DNA of 64,000 bases, from the NCBI RefSeq assembly GCF_002531725.1, contig NZ_NWSQ01000002.1:399460-463459 (forward strand), read 5' to 3'. Source of the stretch: Rhizobium sp. L43. Its GTDB lineage: Bacteria; Pseudomonadota; Alphaproteobacteria; Rhizobiales; Rhizobiaceae. The notes beneath the pieces were generated by a model that saw nothing but the letters and a program-made list of their open reading frames with translations, had not been told where the DNA came from and ran no database searches. Shown here piece by piece: positions 38,781-47,543 of the stretch (its first letter is position 1; each line of letters begins with the position of its first letter). Made by a program: the position numbers and the translations under genes.

Positions 38781-40639
38781 GGCATCTGTCCGGGCGCTTC
38801 GATGGCGCTGACGGTGACACCCTTTTCCCGCACCAGGGCCTCCAGCGCCGCGATATCAGGCGCTTTCGGCGGCCGCGTCCACACAGACGAGACGGCGGCG
38901 GGATCGTCGAGCGCCAGCACCGCCGTCAGCAGAATGGTCTCGCCGGCCGGAATCTGACCACGCAGCTGCGGCACGATGGTCTTGGCGACGATCACATTGG
39001 TGTTGGGCTGCGCCTTCTGCGCCAGCCCGGCGCGTTTGACCGATGAGCCGAGGTCAAGAATGCCGGTAAAATCGGCTTCGCCGATCGCATAGGCGGCGCC
39101 CTCCGAAGCCGACAGCGTGTCCTGCTCGAAGTCGCGGCGGCCGATGGCAAAGCCGCCTTCGGCAATGCGCAGCGGCCGACCCGTCCTGATCCGGTGGAGG
39201 CGGATATGCCAGGGGGCGGCGGGCACCAGCCAGGTTTCGACGCCGACATCGGGGAAGGGCGACCATTTCGAATACAGCACATCGCCCGCAAGCCTGGCCT
39301 GCTCATTGGTTTCACGCACACGGTAGTGCAGGCCGTCATCGCTGAAGGCCAGCATCGAATCGAAGGAGGCGAGGCCAAAGGCGCGTTCGTCGGATTCGAC
39401 GCTGAAGCCGTAGCGGGTGGAATAAGCGAATTTCGCATATTTTTCGGTGCCGAAACGCATCTGCAGGTTTTCCTGGCCTGATGACAGCGCCACGACATCG
39501 CCGCCCGCCCGCATGATCACCATGCCGGGATGACGCTGGGAAACGACATCAGAGCTCTGCTCCGGCACCTTTTCGCTCGCCGTCCAGAATGGATGATCCT
39601 CGGCGATCGCGAGCGGCAGGAAAGCCTTGAGTGCCCAGTAGGGCGAGCCGGCGGAATTGTAGCTCTCCGACATCAGCAGGTTCGGATAGCCGAAACCGAT
39701 CGACAGCACGCCGTCGCGATCGGCAATCGGCTTGTCCTTCCACCAGCGCAGATGCTGCAGGCAGAGATGTTTGATCTCGCCCCAGGGCAGAGCCTCGAGA
39801 TCGGCAAAAGCCAGCGCCGACCAGAAACCGGCGCAGGCGAAACGATAGGTCAGACTGCGGCCGAAGGGGATTGTCGCTCCGTCGGCGGCAAACCAGTGGC
39901 GGAAATCCCGGGCGAAGAGGACCGCGCGCTCGCGGTAGCGTTTCGCGTAGTCATCGTCGACGAGCTTCGAATAGATCAGCCCATAGAAATGCATGGCGAA
40001 GGGAATGTAGTGGTCGATGCGGCGCACGTTGCCGTCGCGATACCAGCCGTCGCCGATATAGAAGCCTTCGAGTTCCTGCAGATATTGCCGCGTCAGGCTG
40101 CGGTCGAAATCGACGCCGAGGCGATCAAGCGCGATGTCGACGAAAATCCGGAAGAATTTCCAGTTGTTGTCGGCATAGTCGAACTGCCTGGCATGTTTGA
40201 GATAGGCGACGACATTGCCGCGGGCGCGCGGATCAAGCGGTTCCCAGATCTTTTCCGGCACCAGCGCCAGGGCAAAACCGAGGGCGGCAAGCTCGACCAT
40301 CCGCTGGTCGCGGCCATTGACCGTTCCCCAATATTCGGGATGGGCGGGATCGGTGCCGTTGGCAAGACCTTCGGCAAAACGATGCCAGTGGGCGAAGTCG
40401 CCGCCCCCGGCGCCAAGCGGCGCCAATCCCCAGAGCGGGCGGGCGAAGCCTTCGAGATCGGCCGCCGCCCGGTCGAAATGGGCGGCAGCGCCGCTCAGCC
40501 TGACGCGGGCATTGCCTTTCGAGAAACAGGCAAGCAGCGGATCGAAGAGATCAAGCAGGGCGCGGCGCATATCGGCGCGGGTTTTAAGCGGATTGCCTGC
40601 GAGCGGATTGGCGCTGGCGGGATCATAGGTCATCGGCAT
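38777..40639 (-). CDS. DUF2264 domain protein
   Basis: About 620 aa. The N-terminal ~350 residues are an (alpha/alpha)-barrel-like DUF2264 domain (MRRALLDLFDPLLACFSKG, ...YWGTVNGRDQRMVELAALGFALAL), followed by a beta-rich domain with FGTEKYAKFAYSTRYGF, reminiscent of polysaccharide lyases of the heparinase type. No signal peptide, so cytoplasmic. The ATG overlaps the LacI stop (TGATG); a GTG one codon upstream is also possible. Role inferred as processing of an imported uronic-acid oligosaccharide; uncertain. Confidence 0.8.
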   Translation of the reverse strand: MPMTYDPASANPLAGNPLKTRADMRRALLDLFDPLLACFSKGNARVRLSGAAAHFDRAAADLEGFARPLWGLAPLGAGGGDFAHWHRFAEGLANGTDPAHPEYWGTVNGRDQRMVELAALGFALALVPEKIWEPLDPRARGNVVAYLKHARQFDYADNNWKFFRIFVDIALDRLGVDFDRSLTRQYLQELEGFYIGDGWYRDGNVRRIDHYIPFAMHFYGLIYSKLVDDDYAKRYRERAVLFARDFRHWFAADGATIPFGRSLTYRFACAGFWSALAFADLEALPWGEIKHLCLQHLRWWKDKPIADRDGVLSIGFGYPNLLMSESYNSAGSPYWALKAFLPLAIAEDHPFWTASEKVPEQSSDVVSQRHPGMVIMRAGGDVVALSSGQENLQMRFGTEKYAKFAYSTRYGFSVESDERAFGLASFDSMLAFSDDGLHYRVRETNEQARLAGDVLYSKWSPFPDVGVETWLVPAAPWHIRLHRIRTGRPLRIAEGGFAIGRRDFEQDTLSASEGAAYAIGEADFTGILDLGSSVKRAGLAQKAQPNTNVIVAKTIVPQLRGQIPAGETILLTAVLALDDPAAVSSVWTRPPKAPDIAALEALVREKGVTVSAIEAPGQMP

Positions 40640-41670
40640 CACTCACGGGTTTCAGCATTCGGAACGGTCCCTCCCGGAACGGGAACGACGGCCTGGCAGA
40701 TGTGGCGCGCCGGCACCGTCCTGTTGCGGAAACGGGACAGCATCAGCGAAACGGCCTCGCGCCCGAGGGCGGCGCGGTCGACGCGCATGGTGGAAAGCTG
40801 CGGATTGGTCATCAGCGCACAGGGCAGATCGTCGAAGCCGACGATGGCAAAATCCTCCGGCACACGCAGACCGGCTTCGGTGACGGCTTCGAGCACGCCG
40901 ACGGCAATGAAATCATTCATGCAGAAGGCAGCGGTAAAGCCGGCATTCTCGGCAAGGATCGCGGCCGTGCGTTCATGGGCCTCGTGACTGGCGCCGCCCT
41001 GCAGCGCCAAGGGCACGAAACGACCCTCGGCGCCGGGGACGGCGGCGATGGCCGCCTCGAAACCGCGGATGCGCTCCCGGATCGTATGGCGGTGCGAGCC
41101 GCTCAAATGCAGAATGCGGCGATGGCCGGCCCGCATCAAGCGCGTGGTCGCTTCATAGGCGCCGAAGAAATTAGCCGGCGAAACGCCGTCGAATTGCATC
41201 TTGGGATCGGTGCCGTTGACAAGAACGGTCGGCGTCATACTGCCCTGCAGCCAGTTGCGCAGCATCTCGTTCGGATCGATGCCGACGAGAAAGAGACCGT
41301 CAGCCGCTGCGGCCTGCATATAGTCGCGAATGGCGTCCGGGGTGGTGCGATCCTCGCGGACCATCCGGATTTCGAAGGGCATGCCGGCTTCGGCGGCTCC
41401 GGCACGCAGGCCGTCGACGATCGCTTCATAGAAGACGCTGAGACCGCCGGTGACACCGTCGCTGGCAATCAGCGCCAGTGCTCCGGCCACGGTTTCCGAA
41501 GCCGGTTTGACCGGATAGCCGTGCTCGGCCGCCACCTTCAAGATCTGACGGCGCACGGTTTCGCTGATACCAGGTTCGTTGGCGAGCACGCGCGACACCG
41601 TGGAGACGGAGACGCCGGCCAATGTGGCGATATCCGCCTGACGCGGCCGCCTGATTTTCTGATCGTTCAT
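40639..41670 (-). CDS. LacI family transcriptional regulator
   Basis: 343 aa. N-terminal HTH ADIATLAGVSVSTVSRVLANEPGIS is the LacI signature with the hinge helix after it; the periplasmic-binding-like sensor domain follows (ALALIASDGVTGG..., VGFDDLPCALMTNPQLSTM). Start at 41670 rather than two codons earlier, matching the family N-terminus. Divergent from an orphan sugar-binding protein and first in the operon with DUF2264 and the hydroxyacid dehydrogenase, so probably their local repressor. Confidence 0.9.
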   Translation of the reverse strand: MNDQKIRRPRQADIATLAGVSVSTVSRVLANEPGISETVRRQILKVAAEHGYPVKPASETVAGALALIASDGVTGGLSVFYEAIVDGLRAGAAEAGMPFEIRMVREDRTTPDAIRDYMQAAAADGLFLVGIDPNEMLRNWLQGSMTPTVLVNGTDPKMQFDGVSPANFFGAYEATTRLMRAGHRRILHLSGSHRHTIRERIRGFEAAIAAVPGAEGRFVPLALQGGASHEAHERTAAILAENAGFTAAFCMNDFIAVGVLEAVTEAGLRVPEDFAIVGFDDLPCALMTNPQLSTMRVDRAALGREAVSLMLSRFRNRTVPARHICQAVVPVPGGTVPNAETRE

Positions 41671-41682
41671 GGGCAAACCTTA

Positions 41683-41704
41683 TGCAAATTACGCAAATTT
41701 GCAA
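41683..41704. promoter_or_regulatory. Putative LacI operator
   Basis: Perfect palindrome GCAAATTTGC at 41693-41702, preceded by a partial copy (GCAAATTACGC). It lies 23 bases before the lacI start and between divergent genes; A/T-rich with GCAA half-sites, as is usual for LacI-family operators. Confidence 0.45.
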
Positions 41705-41813
41705 GATGAACGTTATTTGTTGCAATAATTATTTTTTTGCGTACTCTTCTCGTCGAAATGCCTGCCACCGCCATTGGAGGATGGCAGCAGGCAATGGGGA
41801 CAAGGAGGATATC

Positions 41814-43100
41814 ATGCAGGTCAATCGCCGTTCATTCCTGATGGGCTCCGCGGGTGCCGCCGCCGGCCTCGCCTTCGGTGCGGGAGGCGCCTTTCCGGCC
41901 TTTGCCGAGGACGCTTCGCTGCGCGCCATGTGGTGGGGGTCCAACGACCGCGCCAAGCGCACGCTCGACGTCGCCAAGCTCTATCAATCGAAAACGCCTG
42001 GCGTCACGATCGTCGGTGAATCGCTTTCGGGCGACGGCTACTGGACGAAACTCGCAACGCAGATGGCCGGCCGGTCGGTCGCCGACGTCTTCCAGCTCGA
42101 GCCGGGAACGATCTCCGACTATTCCAAGCGCGGCGCCTGCCTGCCGCTCGATGAATTCGTCCCTTCGACGCTGAAGGTCGACAGCTTCGGCGCCGATATG
42201 CTGAAGCTGACCACCGTCGACGGCAAGCTCTATGGTGTCGGCCTCGGCCTCAACTCCTTCTCGATGTTCTTCGACACGGTCGAATTCGAAAAGGCAGGCA
42301 TTCCGCTGCCGACGGCCGACCTCACCTGGGATGAGTATGCCAAGCTCGCCGTCGAACTCGCCAAGTCCTCGGGCAAGGGCGGCGGGCCCTATGCGGCGCG
42401 TTACGCCTATGTGTTCGATGCCTGGCTGCGCCAGCGCGGCAAAAGCCTCTTTTCCAAGGAAAGCGTCGGGTTCGGTTTCACGGCCGACGATGCCAGGGAA
42501 TGGTTCGACTACTGGGAAAAGCTGCGCAAGGCCGGCGGCACCGTTGCTGCCGACGTGCAGACGCTCGATCAGAACACGATCGACACCAATTGCCTCGGTC
42601 TCGGAAAGTCGGTGATCGGCATGGCCTATTCCAACCAGATGATCGGCTATCAGCTGATCATCAAGAACAAACTCGGCATCACCATGCTGCCGCGCGAAAA
42701 GAAGGGCGGCCCCTCCGGCCACTACTATCGTCCGGCGCTGATCTGGAGCGTCGGTGCCACGACCAAGAACGGCGAAGCGGCCGCGAAATTCATCGACTTC
42801 TTCGTCAACGACGTCGAGGCCGGCAAGATTCTCGGCGTCGAACGCGGCGTGCCGATGTCGCCGACGGTGCGTGAAGCCATCCTGCCGCAGCTCAACCCGA
42901 CGGAGCAGGAAACGGTCAAATACGTCAATCTTCTCAAGGATCAGGTCGGCGAATATCCGCCGCCGGTGCCGATGGGCGCAACCCAGTTCGACCAGCGTGT
43001 GCTGCGGCCGATCTGCGACGAACTCGCCTTCGAACGGGTTTCGCCGGCCGATGCGGCGACCCGGCTCATCGAAGAGGGTAAGGCGACGATCAAGGGATGA
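41814..43100 (+). CDS. Orphan extracellular sugar-binding protein, Tat-like signal
   Basis: 428 aa SBP family 1. The N-terminus has a twin-arginine motif (NRRSFLMG), a hydrophobic core and an AFAED-type cleavage region. Sequence parallels the binding protein at 30.8 kb: WWGS, LATQMAGR, YSKRGA, DTNCLGLGKS, VERGVP and a C-terminal PPPVPMGA. No permease or ATPase follows; the gene is closed by a hairpin, so it may feed the transporter encoded 11-15 kb away. The start at 41814 has AAGGAGG. Confidence 0.9.
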   Translation: MQVNRRSFLMGSAGAAAGLAFGAGGAFPAFAEDASLRAMWWGSNDRAKRTLDVAKLYQSKTPGVTIVGESLSGDGYWTKLATQMAGRSVADVFQLEPGTISDYSKRGACLPLDEFVPSTLKVDSFGADMLKLTTVDGKLYGVGLGLNSFSMFFDTVEFEKAGIPLPTADLTWDEYAKLAVELAKSSGKGGGPYAARYAYVFDAWLRQRGKSLFSKESVGFGFTADDAREWFDYWEKLRKAGGTVAADVQTLDQNTIDTNCLGLGKSVIGMAYSNQMIGYQLIIKNKLGITMLPREKKGGPSGHYYRPALIWSVGATTKNGEAAAKFIDFFVNDVEAGKILGVERGVPMSPTVREAILPQLNPTEQETVKYVNLLKDQVGEYPPPVPMGATQFDQRVLRPICDELAFERVSPADAATRLIEEGKATIKG

Positions 43101-43116
43101 TCGATCGCCTGACATG

Positions 43117-43158
43117 AGAGGAGAGGTTCGCAAAACCCCGGCGGGCCTCTCTCGTTTT
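43117..43158 (+). terminator. Possible terminator after the orphan SBP gene
   Basis: Stem GAGAGG (43121-43126) / CCTCTC (43146-43151) with a GC-rich inner part, followed by TCGTTTTC; located between convergent genes. Confidence 0.45.
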
Positions 43159-43165
43159 CAGGCGA

Positions 43166-44134
43166 TCAATTGCCCACGCTCTTGACCACGCGCCAGTCCG
43201 GCCGGCCGAGATCGAAGGGCCAGGCGTGCACGTCCCGGTCGTTGAAATAGACCACCTCCTGAAGGTTCGGAAAAGCGCTCTGCTTCAAGGTGGCAGTTTC
43301 GATCCACGGCCTGATATAGGCGTCACCGCCTTCATAACCGAGCTCCGCCACCCAGATGGGCTTTCCGTAGCCGGCGACGAGATCATAGCCCTGCTTCAAT
43401 GCTTCCGAGAACGTCCGGTGCTCATTGCGGGCAAGCTCGTCGTAGCGCTGCAGGCCGAAGACCGAGAGCCCGACGAGATCGACATAATCGTCACCGGGAT
43501 AATAGTCCTGCAAGCCCGGCTCGCCCTTCGGCGACCACATGAGTTCGGTGCCGGGCGCCTCCTGGCGGACGATATCCATCATCCGCCTATAGGCGGCGAT
43601 ATAGTCCTGCGGGCTCCAGCCGGACCAGGAAAACCGCCCCGACTTGTCCTCCATCTCCTGTCCCCAGCGGACGATCACCGGGCTTTTCAGCTGGGATATC
43701 ATCTGCGCGATCGCACGCATATTGACATCGTAATCGCCGCGCAGGACCTTTGCGCGAAGCGCGGCCGAGGTCAGCCGCCAATCGACGTCCCAAGACCAGG
43801 GCTCCACCGTTATCAGCAGGTTGCGGCCCCTTGCCAGCGCGTAGGCATCGGCCACGCGTAGCGTCTCGAGGTCGACGTCCTCCCAGGGCAGGAACAGGGC
43901 TTCGGTCGCGACATTCGCCTGCGCGCCGAAATCGCCGTGCGGATCGTAGGCTCCGAACTTGATACCGTCGGCATGAAGGACGGGGCGCTTGTCGATGATC
44001 GCCCGCACGCTTGCCGCCGGGTTCGGGGCAATGCCGGCATATTGCACCTCGCTTCGGCCCGGCAGATCCGCGGCACACAATAGCAGCAGCGCGATCGCGG
44101 CGGTCGAGAGTTTGTTTTTCATCAGCCTGTTCAT
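43166..44134 (-). CDS. GH26-like glycosyl hydrolase, exported
   Basis: 322 aa. Signal peptide at the N-terminus (LSTAAIALLLLCAADLPG). The mature protein looks like a (beta/alpha)8 glycanase: VEPWSWD, VIVRWGQEMEDKSG (the acid/base Glu in the GH26 manner) and WVAELGYEG (nucleophile Glu). GH26 enzymes are mainly beta-mannanases and related endo-glycanases. Last gene of a polysaccharide operon, so it probably trims or releases the polymer in the periplasm. The ATG is 3 bases after the DUF995 stop; GGAGG lies inside that gene. Confidence 0.78.
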   Translation of the reverse strand: MNRLMKNKLSTAAIALLLLCAADLPGRSEVQYAGIAPNPAASVRAIIDKRPVLHADGIKFGAYDPHGDFGAQANVATEALFLPWEDVDLETLRVADAYALARGRNLLITVEPWSWDVDWRLTSAALRAKVLRGDYDVNMRAIAQMISQLKSPVIVRWGQEMEDKSGRFSWSGWSPQDYIAAYRRMMDIVRQEAPGTELMWSPKGEPGLQDYYPGDDYVDLVGLSVFGLQRYDELARNEHRTFSEALKQGYDLVAGYGKPIWVAELGYEGGDAYIRPWIETATLKQSAFPNLQEVVYFNDRDVHAWPFDLGRPDWRVVKSVGN

Positions 44135-44137
44135 GGC

Positions 44138-44659
44138 TCACCCTCCTTTTCGGGCTACTTCCTGATTGAGCAGGATCTGCTTCAGGTCATGCGCCTTGGC
44201 GCTGACCGTATCCATGGGAACAAGCTTGCGAAACTCGTCATCCCCTCGTACCGATGCATGGCGGAAGACATACCAGTTGCCGTCCGGCTGGCGCCGCTGA
44301 TAGATCGTATTGCCGATCTTGCGATGGCCGAAACAGGTGCTGGCGCGGGCGGCACCCTCGGCATTGGTCCAGGTGGCGCGCATGCAGAGCTGGCCGAGAT
44401 CGTCGACCACCCATCGGCCTTCGGCGAAGGACTGCTTGCCCTTGTTGTCGGTCCAGGCGACGAAGCGCCGGCCCTCATCGAAGAAACGACCGCCGCCGGT
44501 GTCCCATGTCCAGGTCTTGTCACCGTAGATCCGATAGAGCTCATAGGCGCTGAGCGGCGTCGGCGCGTCCTTCCCCGCCGCCTCGGCACCCAGCGCTGCC
44601 ACCGGCAGACACAGGCCGAGAGCAAGGGCTGCCCCATATAGTCTCGATCCGATACTCAT
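44138..44659 (-). CDS. DUF995 exported protein
   Basis: 173 aa with a Sec signal peptide (ALALGLCLPVAALGAEA). The mature domain (LYRIYGDKTWTWDTGGGRFF...FVAWTDNKGKQSFAEGRW...CMRATW) is the DUF995 domain found in rhizobial envelope proteins; function unknown. It sits between the glycosyltransferase and the glycanase of the polysaccharide cluster, suggesting a periplasmic role in polymer assembly or handling. Confidence 0.8.
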   Translation of the reverse strand: MSIGSRLYGAALALGLCLPVAALGAEAAGKDAPTPLSAYELYRIYGDKTWTWDTGGGRFFDEGRRFVAWTDNKGKQSFAEGRWVVDDLGQLCMRATWTNAEGAARASTCFGHRKIGNTIYQRRQPDGNWYVFRHASVRGDDEFRKLVPMDTVSAKAHDLKQILLNQEVARKGG

Positions 44660-44696
44660 TACATCCTCCTACTCGACGCTTGCCGGTTCCGCCGGC

Positions 44697-46562
44697 TCAG
44701 ACACCCTGTTGATCCTGTGCCGTGTTTGCGAAGCCATTCCATCTGATGCGGAACTTCACCGTCCTGGTCTTGCCGCCGAGGCCGGCACCGGCGACGGCAA
44801 ACTGCGATTGGCTGAAACTGATGATGGTCTGGCCGTGGGAAAGGGCTTCGAGGCTGCGCAGACCATGGCTGCCGGCCTGCATGCCGCCGGTGACGCAGAT
44901 CACCAATCCCGTTGCCGTCGCCAGCCAGAGCCCGCGTGATTGCGGCAGCAGCGGCAGACCGTTTTCGATCGCATGGCGCATGACGATCAGCACCGTCAGC
45001 GACAGATAGATCGACAGGTTCATCGCGGCGAAAATATAAAAGCCCTGGGCCGATGCGGCCTCGTTGGGGATCGCCATCGCGGCGGCGCAAAGCCAGGCCA
45101 GCCCGATATAGGGCGCGACGACGCGCAGCGGCAAAGACTGCTGCTGCTGCCTTCCCTTCGGCGTGATGCGAAAGTCGACGAAGGAACCGGAGATGTGATC
45201 GCGAACGGCCGCCAGGCTGCCGGCCAGCGACCATGGCCAGCGCAGGAAGATGAAGGCGAGCCCCTCCCAACCGAACAGTTTCGCATTGTGGGGCCTGAAG
45301 GTTCTCGTCGCCCGCCAGAAGAAGGCAAACAGTGTCAGCACGATCGATATCGGCGCGAAATGCAGCAGGAAATCCGGATAGGTGACGTCGACGAAGACAT
45401 GGCCCGTCAGCAAGGCGGCAACCGGCAGCAGGAACATCACCGCCATGAAGGCGGAAAACAGCGGATACCACAGCTGCGAGAACACGAATTGCAATCTCAG
45501 CCGCAAAGGCAGATGCATGACATAGCGGCGGGAATGTTGCAGCAGAATGGTGACGAGGCTACGCGACCACTGGAATTCCTGGACGACGAGATCGGCGAAA
45601 TTCGCTGGGCCGTCGCCATGGGCGATGGCATCGACGGCATGCACGCCGCGCCAGCCGCCGGCATTCATCATCAGCGTCGTCGAATGGTCTTCGGCAAGTT
45701 CCGGGCCGAGGCCGCCGATCTCACGAAGCGCCGATGTGCGAACCGCATAATGCGAGCCGATGCAAAGCGGCGCCCAGCCATTGTTGTATCCGGTCTGCAG
45801 CGAACCGTGCAGGCTCGCCTCGGCATAGAGCCTGCCGCGTGCCGCCCAGCTTGCCGCTGCATTCGCATCGCAGATGCTGGGCGCTGAGACATAACCGATG
45901 CCGGGATCGGCAAAAGGACGCAGGATCTCGCGGAGATAGGTGGGCGTCGGCACATGATCGGCATCGAACTGGGCGACGAAATCGTAGCGCGCATAGCCGA
46001 AATGATCGTAGAAATAGGCGAGATTGCCTTCCTTGCACCGCGTCCGGCGCGGCCAGGTGGTGCGATGATATTCCGCTACCCCCTTTCGGGTGGAGATCAG
46101 CACGCCGTGCTCGGCGCACCAGCGTCTGGTTTCCTCCGAAGGATCCTCGTCGGCAAGCCACACATCGAAATCGACGCCGATCTGGTCGAGCATCGCCTGC
46201 AGCGTGGCGCGGACGACGGCAAAGGGTTCGGACGGCGCCTTGGTGACCACCATCGCCACCCGCCCTTCCGGCAAGCGTGCGCCCGGGCTGACTGTCCTCG
46301 CATCGAGAAAGATCAGGATGAAATAGGCCGGAACGAGCGTGATCCAGCCAAGCACGAGGCTGATGAGCACGAAGGCGGCCCAGGAAATAATATGGGCGGA
46401 CTGGCACCACCAGATCCAGAAATAGCCGAGTGCGGCCAGCCAGCAGAGGATGCCGAAGCCGTAAACGGCGCGGTTCCGGCCGGCGAAGACAGGATCGAAT
46501 GCCTCCGCGCCGGCGGCTTTCGCCGCTCTTAGGCCGTGGCCGGCTTGCGAAACATTGCTCAC
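44697..46562 (-). CDS. Family 2 glycosyltransferase, cellulose-synthase-like
   Basis: 621 aa inner-membrane synthase. Two N-terminal helices (about residues 35-80), a GT-A catalytic domain with VWLADEDPSEE (D), QFDADHVPTP (DxD) and LAEDHSTTL (ED), then four or more C-terminal helices. The usual processive-synthase QxxRW motif appears as QWSRS, with the Trp replaced by Ser. Overlaps the 4-epimerase gene by four bases. Expected to polymerise and export a polysaccharide made from the nucleotide sugars of the two downstream-coded enzymes. Confidence 0.87.
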   Translation of the reverse strand: MSNVSQAGHGLRAAKAAGAEAFDPVFAGRNRAVYGFGILCWLAALGYFWIWWCQSAHIISWAAFVLISLVLGWITLVPAYFILIFLDARTVSPGARLPEGRVAMVVTKAPSEPFAVVRATLQAMLDQIGVDFDVWLADEDPSEETRRWCAEHGVLISTRKGVAEYHRTTWPRRTRCKEGNLAYFYDHFGYARYDFVAQFDADHVPTPTYLREILRPFADPGIGYVSAPSICDANAAASWAARGRLYAEASLHGSLQTGYNNGWAPLCIGSHYAVRTSALREIGGLGPELAEDHSTTLMMNAGGWRGVHAVDAIAHGDGPANFADLVVQEFQWSRSLVTILLQHSRRYVMHLPLRLRLQFVFSQLWYPLFSAFMAVMFLLPVAALLTGHVFVDVTYPDFLLHFAPISIVLTLFAFFWRATRTFRPHNAKLFGWEGLAFIFLRWPWSLAGSLAAVRDHISGSFVDFRITPKGRQQQQSLPLRVVAPYIGLAWLCAAAMAIPNEAASAQGFYIFAAMNLSIYLSLTVLIVMRHAIENGLPLLPQSRGLWLATATGLVICVTGGMQAGSHGLRSLEALSHGQTIISFSQSQFAVAGAGLGGKTRTVKFRIRWNGFANTAQDQQGV

Positions 46563-47542
46563 GCCCTCACCCCCAGTCCGAAGGTTGGGCCGGCGGTGCG
46601 GATGATCGTATCGATATCCGAGAGAGAGGGCGAAAAGCCGAGTTCGGCCTTTGCTCTTGCCGTGTTGGCAAAGAGGATCGGCGGATCACCGGCGCGGCGG
46701 GCGCGATAACGCACGGGGACCTCACGGCCGGTGGCGCGATGGATGGCGTCGAGAATCTCCCGCACCGAGGTGCCCCGGCCGGAGCCGAGATTGACGCTCA
46801 GCGAACCGCCGTCCGCCATCAGATGATTGACCGCGGCAAGATGCGCCTGCGCGAGATCGCTGACATGAATATAGTCGCGCACACAGGTTCCGTCCTCGGT
46901 CGCATAGTCGGTGCCGAAGACATCGAGCCATTCCAGCCTGCCGGCGGCAGCGAGAAGGGCGCGAGGGATGAGATGGGTCTCGGGTTGGTGGCGCTCGGCA
47001 AGCTCACCCTCCGGATCGGCGCCGGCCGCGTTGAAATAACGCAGCGCGGCGAAGCGGATGCCATAGGCGGCGGCAAAATCCTCGAGCGCCATCTCGAAGA
47101 TCAGCTTGGTGCGCCCATAGGGGTTGACCGGCAGCTGCGGGCTTTCCTCGCGTATCGGCAGGGAGGCGGGAACGCCATAGGTGGCGCAGCTGCTCGAAAA
47201 GACGATCCGGTCGATATCCTGGTCGAGGCAGGCCTCGAGCAGTGTGAGGCTGCCGACGACGTTGTTCCGGTAATATTTCCTCGGCATCTCGACGGATTCG
47301 GCGACATAGGCATTGGCGCCACAATGGATGACGCAATCGGGCGAAAACTCTGCGAGCGTCCGGCGCAGCGTGGCGGCGTCGGCAAGCTCGGCCCGAATAA
47401 GCGGTCCCCAGCGGACGCTGTCGGCATGTCCTGTCGAGAGATTGTCGTAGGCAACCGGGACCATGCCGGCGCGCGCCAGCGTTTTGCAGATATGACTGCC
47501 TATGAAACCGGCGCCGCCGGTGACCAGAATGTAGCGGGGCAT
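46559..47542 (-). CDS. UDP-sugar 4-epimerase (GalE/UXE-like)
   Basis: 327 aa extended SDR enzyme: VTGGAGFIGSHICKTL (NAD), FSSSCATYG and catalytic YGRTK. Sequence fits UDP-glucose 4-epimerase, but it directly follows a UDP-glucuronate decarboxylase gene (1 base gap), the order of uxs1-uxe in S. meliloti, so conversion of UDP-xylose to UDP-arabinose is likely. The two activities cannot be separated by motif alone. Confidence 0.85.
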   Translation of the reverse strand: MPRYILVTGGAGFIGSHICKTLARAGMVPVAYDNLSTGHADSVRWGPLIRAELADAATLRRTLAEFSPDCVIHCGANAYVAESVEMPRKYYRNNVVGSLTLLEACLDQDIDRIVFSSSCATYGVPASLPIREESPQLPVNPYGRTKLIFEMALEDFAAAYGIRFAALRYFNAAGADPEGELAERHQPETHLIPRALLAAAGRLEWLDVFGTDYATEDGTCVRDYIHVSDLAQAHLAAVNHLMADGGSLSVNLGSGRGTSVREILDAIHRATGREVPVRYRARRAGDPPILFANTARAKAELGFSPSLSDIDTIIRTAGPTFGLGVRA

Positions 47543-47543
47543 C

